From contig NZ_CYSR01000030.1 of assembly GCF_001458395.1 (NCBI RefSeq), forward strand, positions 124,001 to 188,000: a stretch of DNA of 64,000 nucleotides, read 5' to 3'. Of this stretch, positions 1 through 9,323 are shown piece after piece. Position 1 is the stretch's first letter; each line of letters begins with the position of its first letter. The DNA is from Leisingera aquaemixtae (GTDB taxonomy: Bacteria; Pseudomonadota; Alphaproteobacteria; Rhodobacterales; Rhodobacteraceae). A model generated the notes under the pieces. It had not been told where the DNA came from and ran no database searches. It saw only the letters and a list, made by a program, of their open reading frames with translations. The translations under genes were made by a program, and so were the position numbers.

Positions 1-1209
1 CAGGCCCGGTCCCGGGAAGGGGTGGCGGCCGATGAAGCTCGCGGGCAGGCCCAGCTCATGGCCCAGGGCGCGCACCTCGTCCTTGAACAGCTCGCGCAGC
101 GGTTCCACCAGCTTGAGGCCCATTTTCTCCGGCAGGCCGCCCACGTTGTGGTGCGACTTGATGGTGACAGACGGCCCGCCCGAGAAGGAGACTGATTCAA
201 TCACATCCGGATAAAGCGTGCCCTGCGCCAGAAACTCGGCGCCCTCGATGGTGTCGGCGTGTTTCTGGAACACGTCGATAAACAGCTTGCCGATGATCTT
301 GCGCTTGGTTTCCGGGTCCGACTGGCCGTCCAGCTCGCCCAGGAACAGCTCGCTTTCGTCGGCGTGGATCAGCTGGATGTTGTAGTTGTCGCGGAACATC
401 TTCACGACTTCTTGCGCCTCGTTCTTGCGCAGAAGGCCATGGTCGACAAAGACGCAGGTCAGCTGGTCGCCGATCGCCTCGTGGATCAGCACCGCCGCCA
501 CCGAGGAATCGACGCCGCCGGACAGGCCGCAGATCACCTTCTTGTCGCCGACCTGCTCGCGGATCTGGCGGATCGCTTCGTCCTTGTAGGCGCCCATGGT
601 CCAGTCGCCGGTGAAGCCGGCAATTTTGACGAAGTTCTCATACAGCGTCTTGCCGTTCGGGGTGTGGTGCACCTCGGGGTGGAACTGCACCGCAAAGAAA
701 TTGCGCTCCAGATCGGCGGTGATCGCAAAGGGCGCGTTGGGCGAGGTGCCATAGACCTCAAAGCCCGGCGCGATTTTGGAGACATGGTCGCCGTGGCTCA
801 TCCAGACCTGCTCGCGCTCCTCCAGGAACCAGCCGTTCAGCAGCGGGATGCGCTCCTGGCTCGGGGTCACGTAGGCGCGGCCGAATTCGGCGGTGCCGTG
901 GCCGCTGACCACCTGGCCGCCGAGCTGGTGCATCATCACCTGCTGGCCATAGCAGATGCCCAGGATCGGCACGCCATAGTCGAAAATCTCCTGCGGCACA
1001 CGCGGCGACCCCTCGCGGGTCACGCTGTCCGGTCCGCCCGAGAAGATCACCGCCTTGGGCGCCAGCTCGCGCACAAAGTCCATGGTGACATTCTGATAGG
1101 GGTGGATTTCGCAATAGACGTTCAGCTCGCGCAGGCGGCGCGCAATCAGCTGCGTGACCTGGCTGCCAAAGTCGATGATGAGAAGGCGGTCATGGGATGT
1201 CTCTGTCAT
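1..1209 (-). CDS. guaA: GMP synthase (glutamine-hydrolysing), N-terminal 403 codons
   Basis: Converts XMP to GMP using glutamine and ATP in the cytosol, the last step of de novo guanine nucleotide synthesis. The reverse-strand frame opens at the ATG ending at 1209 with [20 protein letters not shown], the start of a class I glutamine amidotransferase domain. The amidotransferase part fills roughly the first 200 residues and the ATP-pyrophosphatase part (SGGVDSSV region near 500-535) follows. The family is about 520 residues long, so roughly the last 115 lie outside the window on the left. The 243 bp upstream separates it from a divergent methyltransferase gene. The call is secure from the N-terminal sequence; the C-terminal dimerisation domain is mostly outside view. 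Confidence 0.95.
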   Translation of the reverse strand, partial: MTETSHDRLLIIDFGSQVTQLIARRLRELNVYCEIHPYQNVTMDFVRELAPKAVIFSGGPDSVTREGSPRVPQEIFDYGVPILGICYGQQVMMHQLGGQVVSGHGTAEFGRAYVTPSQERIPLLNGWFLEEREQVWMSHGDHVSKIAPGFEVYGTSPNAPFAITADLERNFFAVQFHPEVHHTPNGKTLYENFVKIAGFTGDWTMGAYKDEAIRQIREQVGDKKVICGLSGGVDSSVAAVLIHEAIGDQLTCVFVDHGLLRKNEAQEVVKMFRDNYNIQLIHADESELFLGELDGQSDPETKRKIIGKLFIDVFQKHADTIEGAEFLAQGTLYPDVIESVSFSGGPSVTIKSHHNVGGLPEKMGLKLVEPLRELFKDEVRALGHELGLPASFIGRHPFPGPGL

Positions 1210-1409
1210 GCACGCGCCATAGGGCAGGAACGCATTTTCCGCAAGGGGGTTTGGTGCTTGGCCCGCGTTCGGCCCGGTTTTTCAAGGCGGTGCGCCCTGT
1301 AACCCGCGCAAGTTTTGCCAAACTCCGCTGCCGCGGTGGAAAATGCCCCGCCAATGTCGCTTTTCAACTTGAATGGCCGCAATCCTGCGGCGCGGGGCGG
1401 CGCGGTGGC

Positions 1410-1415
1410 TATAAT
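1410..1415 (+). promoter_or_regulatory. Candidate -10 element upstream of the MttB-family gene
   Basis: A perfect TATAAT hexamer stands 37 bp before the ATG at 1453 in a very GC-rich stretch. No good -35 hexamer is present at 17 bp spacing, so this is a weak promoter call resting on the -10 alone. Confidence 0.35.
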
Positions 1416-1452
1416 ACCCTTCGCAATGAAATGCCTGTGGTGAGGATAAACC

Positions 1453-3000
1453 ATGACAGAAGCAGCCCCGCGCCGTCGTGCCCGCGGTTCCGGCGGCGGC
1501 GCCGCCCGCCGCGCCGAACGCACCAGTGTCAAGATCGAGACCGCAAAGTACATCGAGCGCAATATCCCGAACTTCGAAGTCCTGAACGACGAAGCGCTGG
1601 AGATCATCGAGTACAACGCGGAAACCATCCTGGAAGAGGTCGGCGTCAACTTCGTTGACAACCCGGCGGCGCTGGAGCGCTGGCGCGCGGCGGGCGCGGA
1701 TGTGCAGGGCGAGCGTGTGCGCATTCCCCGCGGCCTGGCCCGCAAGCTGTGCGAAACCGCGCCTGCGGAGTTCACCCAGCATGCCCGCAACCCCGAGAAA
1801 TCGGTGGTCATCGGCGGCCGCAACATGGTGCTGGCGCCGGTCTACGGCCCGCCGTTCGTGCGCGACGCCAATGGCGGCCGCCGCTATGCGACCATGGACG
1901 ACTTCAACAAGTTCGTGAAGCTGGCCTATATGTCCAAGTGGCTGCACCACTCCGGCGGCACCGTGTGCGAGCCCACCGACATCCCGGTGAACAAGCGCCA
2001 CCTGGACATGCTGATGGCGCATATGACCCTCAGCGACAAGCCGTTCATGGGCTCTGTCACCGAACCCAGCCGCGCCCAGGACTCCGTCGACATGGCCGGC
2101 ATCCTGTTCGGCAAGGACTTCGTGCAGAACAACACCGTGATGACCTCGCTGACCAACATCAACTCGCCGATGACCTTCGACGACGTGATGATGGGCTCGC
2201 TGGAAGTCTACGCGCAGAACATGCAGGCCTGCATCATCTCGCCGTTCATCGTCGGCGGCGCCATGGCGCCGGTGTCGGTTGCGGGCACCCTGACCCAGGT
2301 GCTGGCCGAGGTTCTGGCCGGCATCGCCTACAGCCAGCTGTGCCGGGCCGGTGCGCCTGCGATCTTCGGCGCCTTCGTGTCCTCGATCGACATGAACTCC
2401 GGCGCGCCGACCTTCGGCACCCCCGAGGCGTCGCTGGTCACCTACGGCGCAGGCCAGCTGGCCCGCCGCCTGGGCGTGCCGTTCCGCTCGGCCGGCTCCT
2501 TCTGCGGCTCCAAGCTGCCGGATGCGCAGGCGGCTTATGAAACCGCCAACTCGCTCAACATGGGCCTGCTGTCCGGCGTCAACTTCATGCTGCACTCCTG
2601 CGGCTGGCTCGAAGGCGGCCTTGTTGCGGACTTCGAGAAGTTCGTGATGGACGCCGACCAGCTGGGCACCCTGCACGGCCTCGCCAAAGGCATCTCGGTG
2701 GACGAGAACGGCCAGGCGATGGAAGCCATCCGCGAAGTCGGCCCCGGCGGCCACTACCTCGGCTGCGCCCACACCCAGGCCAACTTCAAGTCGGCGTTCT
2801 GGAAGTCCGACCTGCTGGATTACAAGCCGTTCGAGCAGTGGGAAGAGGAAGGCAGCCGCGACACCTATGCGCTGGCCACCAGCCGGGTCGAAAAGCTGCT
2901 GGCCACTTACGAGCAGCCGGCCATGGATCCCGCCATCAAGCAGGCGCTGGAAGAATACGTCGCCGAGAAAAAGGCCTCGATGCCCGACGCGTTCATGTAA
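1453..3000 (+). CDS. Trimethylamine methyltransferase (MttB) family protein, non-pyrrolysine
   Basis: A 515-residue member of the MttB superfamily, which moves a methyl group from quaternary or tertiary amines to a corrinoid protein. After a basic N-terminus of about 25 residues the frame matches the family throughout: the ETILEEVGV region near 55, the catalytic TIM barrel, and GPGGHYLGCAHT near 425-440. The frame is open with no internal amber codon, so it belongs to the non-pyrrolysine branch, whose characterised members act on glycine betaine and related methylated amines. The substrate cannot be told from sequence. A ribosome site (GAGG) lies about 8 bases before the ATG. No corrinoid protein or reductive activase gene is adjacent, so it stands alone here. 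Confidence 0.85.
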   Translation: MTEAAPRRRARGSGGGAARRAERTSVKIETAKYIERNIPNFEVLNDEALEIIEYNAETILEEVGVNFVDNPAALERWRAAGADVQGERVRIPRGLARKLCETAPAEFTQHARNPEKSVVIGGRNMVLAPVYGPPFVRDANGGRRYATMDDFNKFVKLAYMSKWLHHSGGTVCEPTDIPVNKRHLDMLMAHMTLSDKPFMGSVTEPSRAQDSVDMAGILFGKDFVQNNTVMTSLTNINSPMTFDDVMMGSLEVYAQNMQACIISPFIVGGAMAPVSVAGTLTQVLAEVLAGIAYSQLCRAGAPAIFGAFVSSIDMNSGAPTFGTPEASLVTYGAGQLARRLGVPFRSAGSFCGSKLPDAQAAYETANSLNMGLLSGVNFMLHSCGWLEGGLVADFEKFVMDADQLGTLHGLAKGISVDENGQAMEAIREVGPGGHYLGCAHTQANFKSAFWKSDLLDYKPFEQWEEEGSRDTYALATSRVEKLLATYEQPAMDPAIKQALEEYVAEKKASMPDAFM

Positions 3001-3014
3001 ACGCCAGAAAAAAA

Positions 3015-3374
3015 TCAGGGGCAGGGGGCCGTACCCTCTGCCGCACTGGAACGGCGGTCCGCAGGGGCCGCCGTTTTTGCATCCCCCGGACGTCCCGCCG
3101 CGCGCAAGCAGGCCGCTTCACCCGCCAGCGCGATCAGCACATCCACATGGCGGATCAGGGAATAGCCCGCTTCGCCCGCCGTGCGCGCGGCATTCAGGGC
3201 GCTTTCCATATCCAGAAGCCGCATTACCGCGGCGGCGGGTTTCGGCAGTGTCCCATAGCCCAGGATCCGCCGTAAATCGCGCTGGCGGCAATAATTTGCG
3301 GCGCCCAGACGGGCCGCCCTGGACAGAATCCGCGGACGGCGAAGCAGCGATACCCGGGTGACTACATCCTGCAT
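3015..3374 (-). CDS. DUF6477 family small protein
   Basis: A small soluble protein of about 119 residues, opening MQDVVTRVSLLRRPRIL. The start is set at the ATG ending at 3374 because GGAGAGG lies 3 bases upstream; an ATG six codons earlier has no such site. The sequence fits the Rhodobacterales-restricted DUF6477 family as I recall it: an Arg/Leu-rich N-terminus, then a YGTLPKPAAAVMRLLDMES segment and an acidic/alanine helix. It is divergent from the DUF6456 gene across about 230 bp, an arrangement I remember as recurrent in Roseobacter genomes. The C-terminal 25 residues look low-complexity. Function is unknown. It converges with the MttB-family gene, whose stop is 14 bp away. Confidence 0.7.
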   Translation of the reverse strand: MQDVVTRVSLLRRPRILSRAARLGAANYCRQRDLRRILGYGTLPKPAAAVMRLLDMESALNAARTAGEAGYSLIRHVDVLIALAGEAACLRAAGRPGDAKTAAPADRRSSAAEGTAPCP

Positions 3375-3608
3375 TGTCCTCTCCTTTTTCATTCTCTGTA
3401 CCGGACCTGCTATAACACAACCTATCGTGGTGTTGCGGAGAGGGCGCTACCGGCGAACGGTCCGTTTTGTGATGATTATTCATTTTCTGGAAACAATAGC
3501 GCCTGATCTGAATTTCTTTTCAAAACCAGTCGGGTGACCGTGGAGGAGCCTTCGGGCGCGGTGAGCGCGGCCGGCGGGCGGGCCCGACTGACGACCGGGG
3601 GTCTGAAA

Positions 3609-4682
3609 ATGCAAAACCTACCGCACGCACCCTTGCCTGGCTGGGTGCCGCTTGAGACATGCCGTTATCTTCAGCACACGGAGGCGGGCCGCCCGATCCG
3701 GCAGCTGGCCCGCAAAGCCGGGTGCCACCCGTCCACCATCCTGCGCCAGGTGCGGCGGGTGGAAACCTTGCGGGACGACCCGCTGATAGACGAGGTGCTG
3801 ACCTATCTTGCCGGCCGCTATCAGGCCGACGGCGCCGCCAAGGCGGGCGCGGCTGCGGACAAGCCCGCGACGCGCGGCCTCACTGCCGGGTTCGAGCGCG
3901 AGGCCGCCAGCGTGCTGACCCTGCTCAGCCGCGGCGGCGCGGTTCTGGCTGCTGCGGAAGGGATGGAAATGGCGGTGGTCGTGCGGGAAGGCCAGGACAG
4001 CGACGGCCAGAAGGTGGCCGTGTCCCGCCCGCTGGCCGGGGCGCTGGCGCTGACCGGGTGGATCACCTGCTCCCGGCGGGGGCGGATCAGCCGTTATGCG
4101 ATAACGCCTGCCGGCCGCACCGCCCTGAAACGGATCATCGCCGATCAGGAAAACCGGGCCAGGGCGCGGCTGGAGGGCGGCTTTGCCGAGGCGCAGGCGC
4201 CGTTTCTGGCCCCGGAAGGCAGCGGAATGCCGGGCTCTGTCCGCAAACCGCGCTATGGCACCTCGGAAACCCCGCTGGAGATGCTGGCGCGGCTGTCGGA
4301 CAAGGACGGCAAGCCGTTCCTGTCCTCCGCCATGGTCCGCGCGGGCAAGCGGCTGCGCGAGGATTTCGAGCTGGCCCAGATCAGCAGCCATCTGATGCAG
4401 GAGACGCTTTATTTCACGCCGGGCAGCCGCGCCCTGCGCAGCAACAGCCACGAGGCGGGCGCCGCCGCGCAGCAGCGGATGACGGAGGCGCTGCAGAAAC
4501 TGGGGGCGGGCCTCGGCGACATTGCCCTGCGCTGCTGCTGCCATCTGGAAGGTCTGGAAACCGCCGAGCGCAGCCTGGGCTGGCCTGCCCGCTCCGGCAA
4601 GGTGGTGCTGCGCATCGCGCTGCAGCATCTGGCGGATTACTACGGCGAAAGCAGCGCCCGCGAGGCAGAGCTGATCGGTTAG
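3609..4682 (+). CDS. DUF6456 domain protein with helix-turn-helix
   Basis: A 357-residue protein from the ATG at 3609. A GTG in frame at 3534 would add 25 poorly structured residues, so the ATG is preferred, though its ribosome site (GGGGG) is only fair. Residues 20-50 (RPIRQLARKAGCHPSTILRQVRRVE) look like a helix-turn-helix. The middle third holds a winged-helix-like stretch (LTGWITCSRRGRISRYAITPAGRTALKR), and the C-terminal half is the conserved DUF6456 region. The likely role is DNA binding and regulation, by inference only. It is paired divergently with the DUF6477 gene, so the shared 230-bp region may hold regulation for both. Confidence 0.7.
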   Translation: MQNLPHAPLPGWVPLETCRYLQHTEAGRPIRQLARKAGCHPSTILRQVRRVETLRDDPLIDEVLTYLAGRYQADGAAKAGAAADKPATRGLTAGFEREAASVLTLLSRGGAVLAAAEGMEMAVVVREGQDSDGQKVAVSRPLAGALALTGWITCSRRGRISRYAITPAGRTALKRIIADQENRARARLEGGFAEAQAPFLAPEGSGMPGSVRKPRYGTSETPLEMLARLSDKDGKPFLSSAMVRAGKRLREDFELAQISSHLMQETLYFTPGSRALRSNSHEAGAAAQQRMTEALQKLGAGLGDIALRCCCHLEGLETAERSLGWPARSGKVVLRIALQHLADYYGESSAREAELIG

Positions 4683-4726
4683 GGCCGCGCTGGCAGGCCG
4701 GGCAGGTCAACCGCGGCGTCAGCGTC

Positions 4727-5188
4727 CTACAGGTAAACGACGCCGAACCGTTCCTCAATCAGCCCGGGATCCCGCGCGCCGGACATGTTCTGCCGCGAGG
4801 TTTCAGCCATGAATTCCTCGGCCCAGTCGCCGGGGAAGATATAGCTGATGAGCTTCGCTTGCGACTGGCCGGTATTCCTCATGAAATGCGGCACGCCGCG
4901 CGGGCAGTGGACGCTGCCGCCCGGGCCGAGCGTATGGGTCTCGCCGCCGATCCTGGCTTCAAGCTGCCCCTCGATGACGTGAAACGTCTGGTCTTCCCAT
5001 TTGTGGAAATGCTCCGGGATGACCGCACCCGGCGCAACCACGCCGTTGGTGATCACGTATTCCGACCCCGTGGCTTCTTTGCCGACCACGATCCCGGTGA
5101 ATTCATCCTCGGCCATCATGTAGTTGCGGCTACTATCCCAGCTGGCAACAACAGTCTCCTTGACGGTTCCGGTTTGCTTGCGCGTCAT
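4727..5188 (-). CDS. Cupin domain protein
   Basis: A 153-residue single-domain cupin. The start is the ATG ending at 5188, with GAGGAG upstream; an earlier ATG 14 codons up has no support. The cupin motif 1 region PEHFHKWEDQTFHVIEG carries the His/Glu metal ligands and motif 2 lies at PRGVPHFMRN, so a metal-binding jelly roll is expected. The family covers enzymes and small-molecule binding proteins and no substrate can be assigned. It shares orientation with the peroxiredoxin gene upstream, but a strong terminator (5293-5325) lies between, so it is probably transcribed on its own. Confidence 0.75.
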   Translation of the reverse strand: MTRKQTGTVKETVVASWDSSRNYMMAEDEFTGIVVGKEATGSEYVITNGVVAPGAVIPEHFHKWEDQTFHVIEGQLEARIGGETHTLGPGGSVHCPRGVPHFMRNTGQSQAKLISYIFPGDWAEEFMAETSRQNMSGARDPGLIEERFGVVYL

Positions 5189-5292
5189 CTTCTGCTCCTC
5201 TGCGGCGACGGGGGCCTGTGTCCTGCACATGGCTGCCGGACAGTGAACGCGATGCGGCTGCAGGTCAAAAATTTACCAATGCCGGCAGCACC

Positions 5293-5325
5293 AAAAACAA
5301 AAGGCCCGGCGCATCGGCCGGGCCT
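5293..5325 (-). terminator. Rho-independent terminator of the peroxiredoxin gene
   Basis: A 9-bp perfect stem (AGGCCCGGC/GCCGGGCCT) with a short loop is followed on the minus strand by TTTTGTTTTT. It begins about 24 bp after the peroxiredoxin stop. Confidence 0.85.
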
Positions 5326-5348
5326 GGTGTTCAGCTTGAAGAGACGGC

Positions 5349-5897
5349 TCAGGCCGCGACTTCTGCCTTGGCTTCTTTCAGGTGCTTCAGCACGGTCTCC
5401 GGGGAGGAGACGCCATAGGGGTCTTCGCCGTGGTTGTCGGACAGGCCCGGCTCTTCGAACCATGCCTCGACCACGCCATCGTTGATGATGGCGGCATAAC
5501 GCCAGGAGCGGTTGCCGAAGCCCAGGTTGTCCTTGGCGACCAGCATGCCCATCTTGCGGGTGAATTCGCCGGAGCCGTCCGGGATCACTTCCACGTTCTG
5601 CAGTTCCTGAGCGCGCGCCCAGGCGTTCATCACAAAGCTGTCGTTCACCGACATGCAATAGATCGCGTCGATGCCTTCGGCCTGGAAGTCGGCAAAGCCT
5701 TTCTCAAAGCCCGGCAGCTGGTAGGTGGAGCAGGTCGGGGTGAAGGCGCCGGGCAGTGAGAACAGCACAACGCGCTTGCCCGCAAAATAGTCGGCGGTGG
5801 TCTTGTCTTCCCAGCGGAACGGGTTCGGGCCCTCGATCGACTCGTCACGGACACGGGTGCGGAAGGTCACGTCGGGCAGCTTAACGCCAGCTTTCAT
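5349..5897 (-). CDS. Peroxiredoxin, PRX5/AhpE-like (glutaredoxin-type)
   Basis: A 182-residue thiol peroxidase that reduces hydrogen peroxide and organic peroxides in the cytosol. The peroxidatic Cys sits in the typical segment LPGAFTPTCSTYQLPGF near residue 56, with the resolving region further on. The N-terminus KLPDVTFRTR and the NDSFVMNAWA motif are characteristic of the PRX5 group, which usually takes electrons from glutaredoxin or glutathione. Length is normal for the family. A ribosome site (AGGAGA) precedes the ATG. It has its own terminator and appears monocistronic. Confidence 0.92.
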   Translation of the reverse strand: MKAGVKLPDVTFRTRVRDESIEGPNPFRWEDKTTADYFAGKRVVLFSLPGAFTPTCSTYQLPGFEKGFADFQAEGIDAIYCMSVNDSFVMNAWARAQELQNVEVIPDGSGEFTRKMGMLVAKDNLGFGNRSWRYAAIINDGVVEAWFEEPGLSDNHGEDPYGVSSPETVLKHLKEAKAEVAA

Positions 5898-6093
5898 CTC
5901 TGAATCTCCTGAAGGTTCATGCTCGTTCGGCGCGCAGACTTAAAACGATTCTAAGCCGGTATCAACACGTCCATGACTCCAGGATGCAGCTTGTGGTTCT
6001 GCGCCGCGGCAAGCAGCGCAGATGCGCCCTTCAAGGCGCGGATCGCGGCATGTTCCTGCCGCCGATCCTCGCTTTCAGCCGCCGGCCGCGGCG

Positions 6094-7008
6094 CTAGGCC
6101 GCAGCCTTCTTGATCGTCACCGTGGTGCCGCGCAGCTTCCGCTCAGCCGCGGCAGTAAGGTCATTGAATTTCTTCAGCGTCGCCAGCAGTTTTTTCTTGT
6201 CCTTGGAGTCGTTGATCGCGCCGGGGAACTTCTTTTTCACGGCTTGATACTGGTCGTTGATCTTCTTCAGATCCTTGAACTTGGCCGCCGCCGACTTCAG
6301 ATCCGGCGCCGCCGCCTTGAGATCCTGGCCCGCCTTGTCGATCGCCGCCACGCAATGGGCGTTGATCGCCTTCACCAGCGCCCCGACCTGGTTGGTGTAT
6401 TTCTTCAGATTGCGGTCCACCAGCAGCTGCGGCAGCTCGGTCATATCCTTTTTCTTATCGTGGCTGTCCGGCGACTCCTTCATGATCTTGGCCACGTTCT
6501 TCTGGAAGTTCGCCGCATAAAGCTTCTGCATCGCGTTCAGCTTGCCCTCGTATTCCGAGGCCTTCTTGACCTCGGCCATCTCCTTGGCCAGCGCGCCCTG
6601 CAGCGCCTCGATGTCCTTCTTCGAGGCAGAGGTCTTGGAACGCTTCTTCAAATCCTTTTCGATATCGCCGGCCAGTTTGTTTATCTTGGCCAGATGCGCC
6701 TTGGCCTCCGTGCAGAAGCCCTTCATCGCGTCGACTTCGCCCTGATGGAGGTCCACCGACTTGTTCCAGGTGGCCATGCCGTCCTTGAAATGCTTGTTCT
6801 TCTGGAAATCTGCCATCTTGCCGGAGGTCACCCCGTCAGCCCGCGCCTTGGCCAGGCTCTCGCGGAAATAATCCTCGCCCTCCCAGGCATTGCCCAGCGA
6901 AATCCCGATCCGCTTCTTGATTTTGTCACCTTCGGCGGTGGTGAATTTCTTGGTGCCCGCAGCCAGCTTCTTGTGCTCCGCCTTGAACTTTTCCAGCTCC
7001 TTGGCCAT
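6094..7008 (-). CDS. Lysine-rich, helical hypothetical protein
   Basis: Not recognised. The 304 residues include 59 lysines (about 19 percent), extreme for a genome of this GC content, and the protein should be strongly basic. Long alanine/lysine/leucine/glutamate runs (for example residues 95-175 and 215-290) predict coiled-coil or helical-bundle structure. There is no signal peptide or membrane segment and only two cysteines. The ATG at 7008 follows GGGAGGGCGTG; a GTG directly before it is an alternative start. It lies between the peroxiredoxin and lipA genes with no functional link visible. Basic helical proteins of this kind can be nucleic-acid binding, structural, or secretion effectors; the sequence does not decide. 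Confidence 0.65.
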   Translation of the reverse strand: MAKELEKFKAEHKKLAAGTKKFTTAEGDKIKKRIGISLGNAWEGEDYFRESLAKARADGVTSGKMADFQKNKHFKDGMATWNKSVDLHQGEVDAMKGFCTEAKAHLAKINKLAGDIEKDLKKRSKTSASKKDIEALQGALAKEMAEVKKASEYEGKLNAMQKLYAANFQKNVAKIMKESPDSHDKKKDMTELPQLLVDRNLKKYTNQVGALVKAINAHCVAAIDKAGQDLKAAAPDLKSAAAKFKDLKKINDQYQAVKKKFPGAINDSKDKKKLLATLKKFNDLTAAAERKLRGTTVTIKKAAA

Positions 7009-7230
7009 CACGCCCTCCCATACTGATTACCTGTGCCGATTACCTGAGCAATTGCCCTGCACAGCTGGACTATGTGCGGCGATGCGGCGCTTTGGCAAAG
7101 GAAAACGGCGCCAGTATCCGGGGGCTCAGCCATGATCAGGCGGCAAGGCAGGGTTGACGATATCCCCGTGCCAAGCCAAGTCAGCTATGATACACCCGCA
7201 AGAAAGCCAGAGGCCGGAAGGGAAACCCAC

Positions 7231-8181
7231 GTGAGAGACCTTAAGATCCCGGAGCAGCGCCACCCCGAGAAGGCGCATCGTCCCGACAACGCTCAGCCCA
7301 AGAAGCCAAGCTGGATCCGGGTCAAGGCGCCGGGCGGCAAAGGCTATGCCGAAACGCATAAGATCATGCGCGACAACCAGCTGACCACCGTGTGCGAGGA
7401 AGCAGGCTGTCCCAACGTCGGCGAATGCTGGAGCCAGGGCCACGCCACCATGATGATCATGGGCGAGATCTGCACCCGCGGCTGCACCTTCTGCAACATC
7501 GCCACCGGCCGCCCCGACGCGCTGGATGCGTTTGAACCGGGCCGGGTGGCCCACGCGGTCCAGAAGCTGGGCCTGAACCACGTGGTGATCACCTCGGTGG
7601 ACCGCGACGATCTGGAGGACGGCGGTGCCGAGCATTTTGCCCAGACCATCCGCGCCGTGCGCCACCGCAGCCCCAGCACCACCATCGAAATCCTGACCCC
7701 CGATTTCATCAAATGCGATGACAAGGCGCTGGAGATTGTGGTGGAGGCCAAGCCTGACGTCTTCAACCACAACCTGGAAACCGTTCCGGGCCTCTATCCC
7801 GAGGTCCGCCCGGGCGCGCGCTATTTCCATTCCCTGCGCCTGCTGCAGCGGGTGAAGGAGCTGGATCCCTCGATCTTCACCAAATCCGGCATCATGGTCG
7901 GCCTGGGCGAGGACGCGCAGGCGGTGAAACAGGTGATGGATGACATGCGCGCCGCCAACATCGATTTCCTGACCATCGGACAGTACCTGCAGCCGACGCC
8001 CAAGCACCACGCAGTCGACCGGTTCGTGACGCCGGAGGAATTCAAGACCTACGAGAAAGCCGCCTATGGCAAGGGCTTCCTGATGGTCTCGGCCACCCCG
8101 CTGACCCGGTCCTCCTACCACGCGGGCGACGATTTTGCCCGCCTGCGCGAGGCGCGCAACAAGAAGCTGGGTCTGGCATGA
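7231..8181 (+). CDS. lipA: Lipoyl synthase (radical SAM)
   Basis: Inserts two sulfur atoms into octanoyl groups on the E2 and H-protein lipoyl domains, making the cofactor of the 2-oxoacid dehydrogenases and glycine cleavage. Both iron-sulfur motifs are visible: the auxiliary-cluster [12 protein letters not shown] and the radical-SAM CTRGCTFC. The GTG at 7231 ([14 protein letters not shown]) gives 316 residues, the normal family length, and GGAAGGG lies upstream; the open frame continues further upstream without family similarity. The stop overlaps the next ATG (ATGA), so lipA and the amidohydrolase are translationally coupled. Confidence 0.95.
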   Translation: MRDLKIPEQRHPEKAHRPDNAQPKKPSWIRVKAPGGKGYAETHKIMRDNQLTTVCEEAGCPNVGECWSQGHATMMIMGEICTRGCTFCNIATGRPDALDAFEPGRVAHAVQKLGLNHVVITSVDRDDLEDGGAEHFAQTIRAVRHRSPSTTIEILTPDFIKCDDKALEIVVEAKPDVFNHNLETVPGLYPEVRPGARYFHSLRLLQRVKELDPSIFTKSGIMVGLGEDAQAVKQVMDDMRAANIDFLTIGQYLQPTPKHHAVDRFVTPEEFKTYEKAAYGKGFLMVSATPLTRSSYHAGDDFARLREARNKKLGLA

Positions 8182-9320
8182 CACCTGAGCGTCTGGCGCG
8201 GCTGACCCGGCTGCGCCACGCTCTGCACCAAATCCCCGAAGTGTCCGGCGCCGAGGAAAAGACCGCCGCCATGGTGGCGGGCTATCTGCGCCAGCAAAAC
8301 CCCGATCAGCTGCTGACCGGCCTGGGCGGCCACGGCGTTGCCGCGGTTTATGAGGGCAGGGAGGATGGCCCTACGGTCGTCATCCGCTGTGAACTCGACG
8401 GGCTGCCGATTGAGGAGCTTTCGGACCAGCCTTACCGCTCCGCCCACCCAGGCCGCGGTCATCTGTGCGGCCATGACGGCCATATGGCAATGGTGGCGGC
8501 GCTGGCAGAAGACTTCTCCGCCCGCCGTCCCGCGACAGGCCGGGTGGTGCTGCTGTTCCAGCCCGCCGAGGAGACCGGCAAGGGCGCTGCGGCGGTGATC
8601 GCCGATCCCGCCTTCCCTCAGATCGCGCCGGATTATGCGTTCTCATTGCACAATCTGCCGGGTCTGGCGGTGGGGCAGGTGGACTTGTGTTCCGGCCCCG
8701 CCAACTGCGCCTCCCGCGGAATGCGGATCAAGCTGACCGGCAAGACCTCTCACGCTGCCGCGCCGCAGGACGGGGTGTCGCCCGCCGGGGCCATCGCCCG
8801 GTTGCTTCCGGGGCTTGCGGCTTTGGGCAGCGGCGGCGGTCTGGGGCCGGAATTTGCCCTTGTCACGCCGACCCATGCCCGGCTGGGCGAAGCCACGTTC
8901 GGAATCGCACCGGGGGAGGCGGAGGTCTGGGCCACCCTGCGCACCGTCACGGACACCCGAATGGACCAGCTGATCACTGCGGCCACAAAGCTGGCGGAGC
9001 AGGTCTGCGCGGCGGAAGGGCTGGAATTGGCGGTGGAATTCGACGACGTGTTCGCCGCCTGCAGCAACCACCCGGAGGCGGTTGAGGTGCTGCGCACAGC
9101 GGCCGCCGCGGCTGGCTGTCCGGTGCAGATGCAGGAGCTGCCCCAGCGCTGGTCCGAGGATTTCGGGCAGTTCGCCAAGGGCGCCAAAACGGCGATGTTC
9201 TGGCTGGGCTCAGGGGAGGCGCAGCCGCAGCTGCACAACCCCGATTACGATTTCCCGGACGCGGCAATCCCGGCCGGGGCCGGGATTTTTTTGCACGCGA
9301 TCCGGGGTTTGCTTGGCTGA
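8178..9320 (+). CDS. M20 family amidohydrolase (hippurate/N-acyl amino acid hydrolase type)
   Basis: A 380-residue metallopeptidase-fold amidohydrolase. The metal-site region [11 protein letters not shown] and [11 protein letters not shown] near residues 70-105 and the Glu pair in [11 protein letters not shown] near 125 mark the M20D group, whose members release amino acids from N-acyl or N-aryl conjugates. The dimerisation domain insert ([19 protein letters not shown]) follows, and the C-terminal His ([11 protein letters not shown]) completes the zinc ligands. The substrate is unknown. It overlaps lipA by 4 bp and probably shares its transcript. Confidence 0.85.
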   Translation: MTPERLARLTRLRHALHQIPEVSGAEEKTAAMVAGYLRQQNPDQLLTGLGGHGVAAVYEGREDGPTVVIRCELDGLPIEELSDQPYRSAHPGRGHLCGHDGHMAMVAALAEDFSARRPATGRVVLLFQPAEETGKGAAAVIADPAFPQIAPDYAFSLHNLPGLAVGQVDLCSGPANCASRGMRIKLTGKTSHAAAPQDGVSPAGAIARLLPGLAALGSGGGLGPEFALVTPTHARLGEATFGIAPGEAEVWATLRTVTDTRMDQLITAATKLAEQVCAAEGLELAVEFDDVFAACSNHPEAVEVLRTAAAAAGCPVQMQELPQRWSEDFGQFAKGAKTAMFWLGSGEAQPQLHNPDYDFPDAAIPAGAGIFLHAIRGLLG

Positions 9321-9323
9321 CCT

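Noticed and set aside
259-1302. 347-codon plus-strand frame over guaA
   Set aside because: The minus strand encodes the GMP synthase N-terminus without interruption.
1453-3000. Pyrrolysine-containing trimethylamine methyltransferase
   Set aside because: The frame is complete with no internal TAG; a normal sense codon stands throughout.
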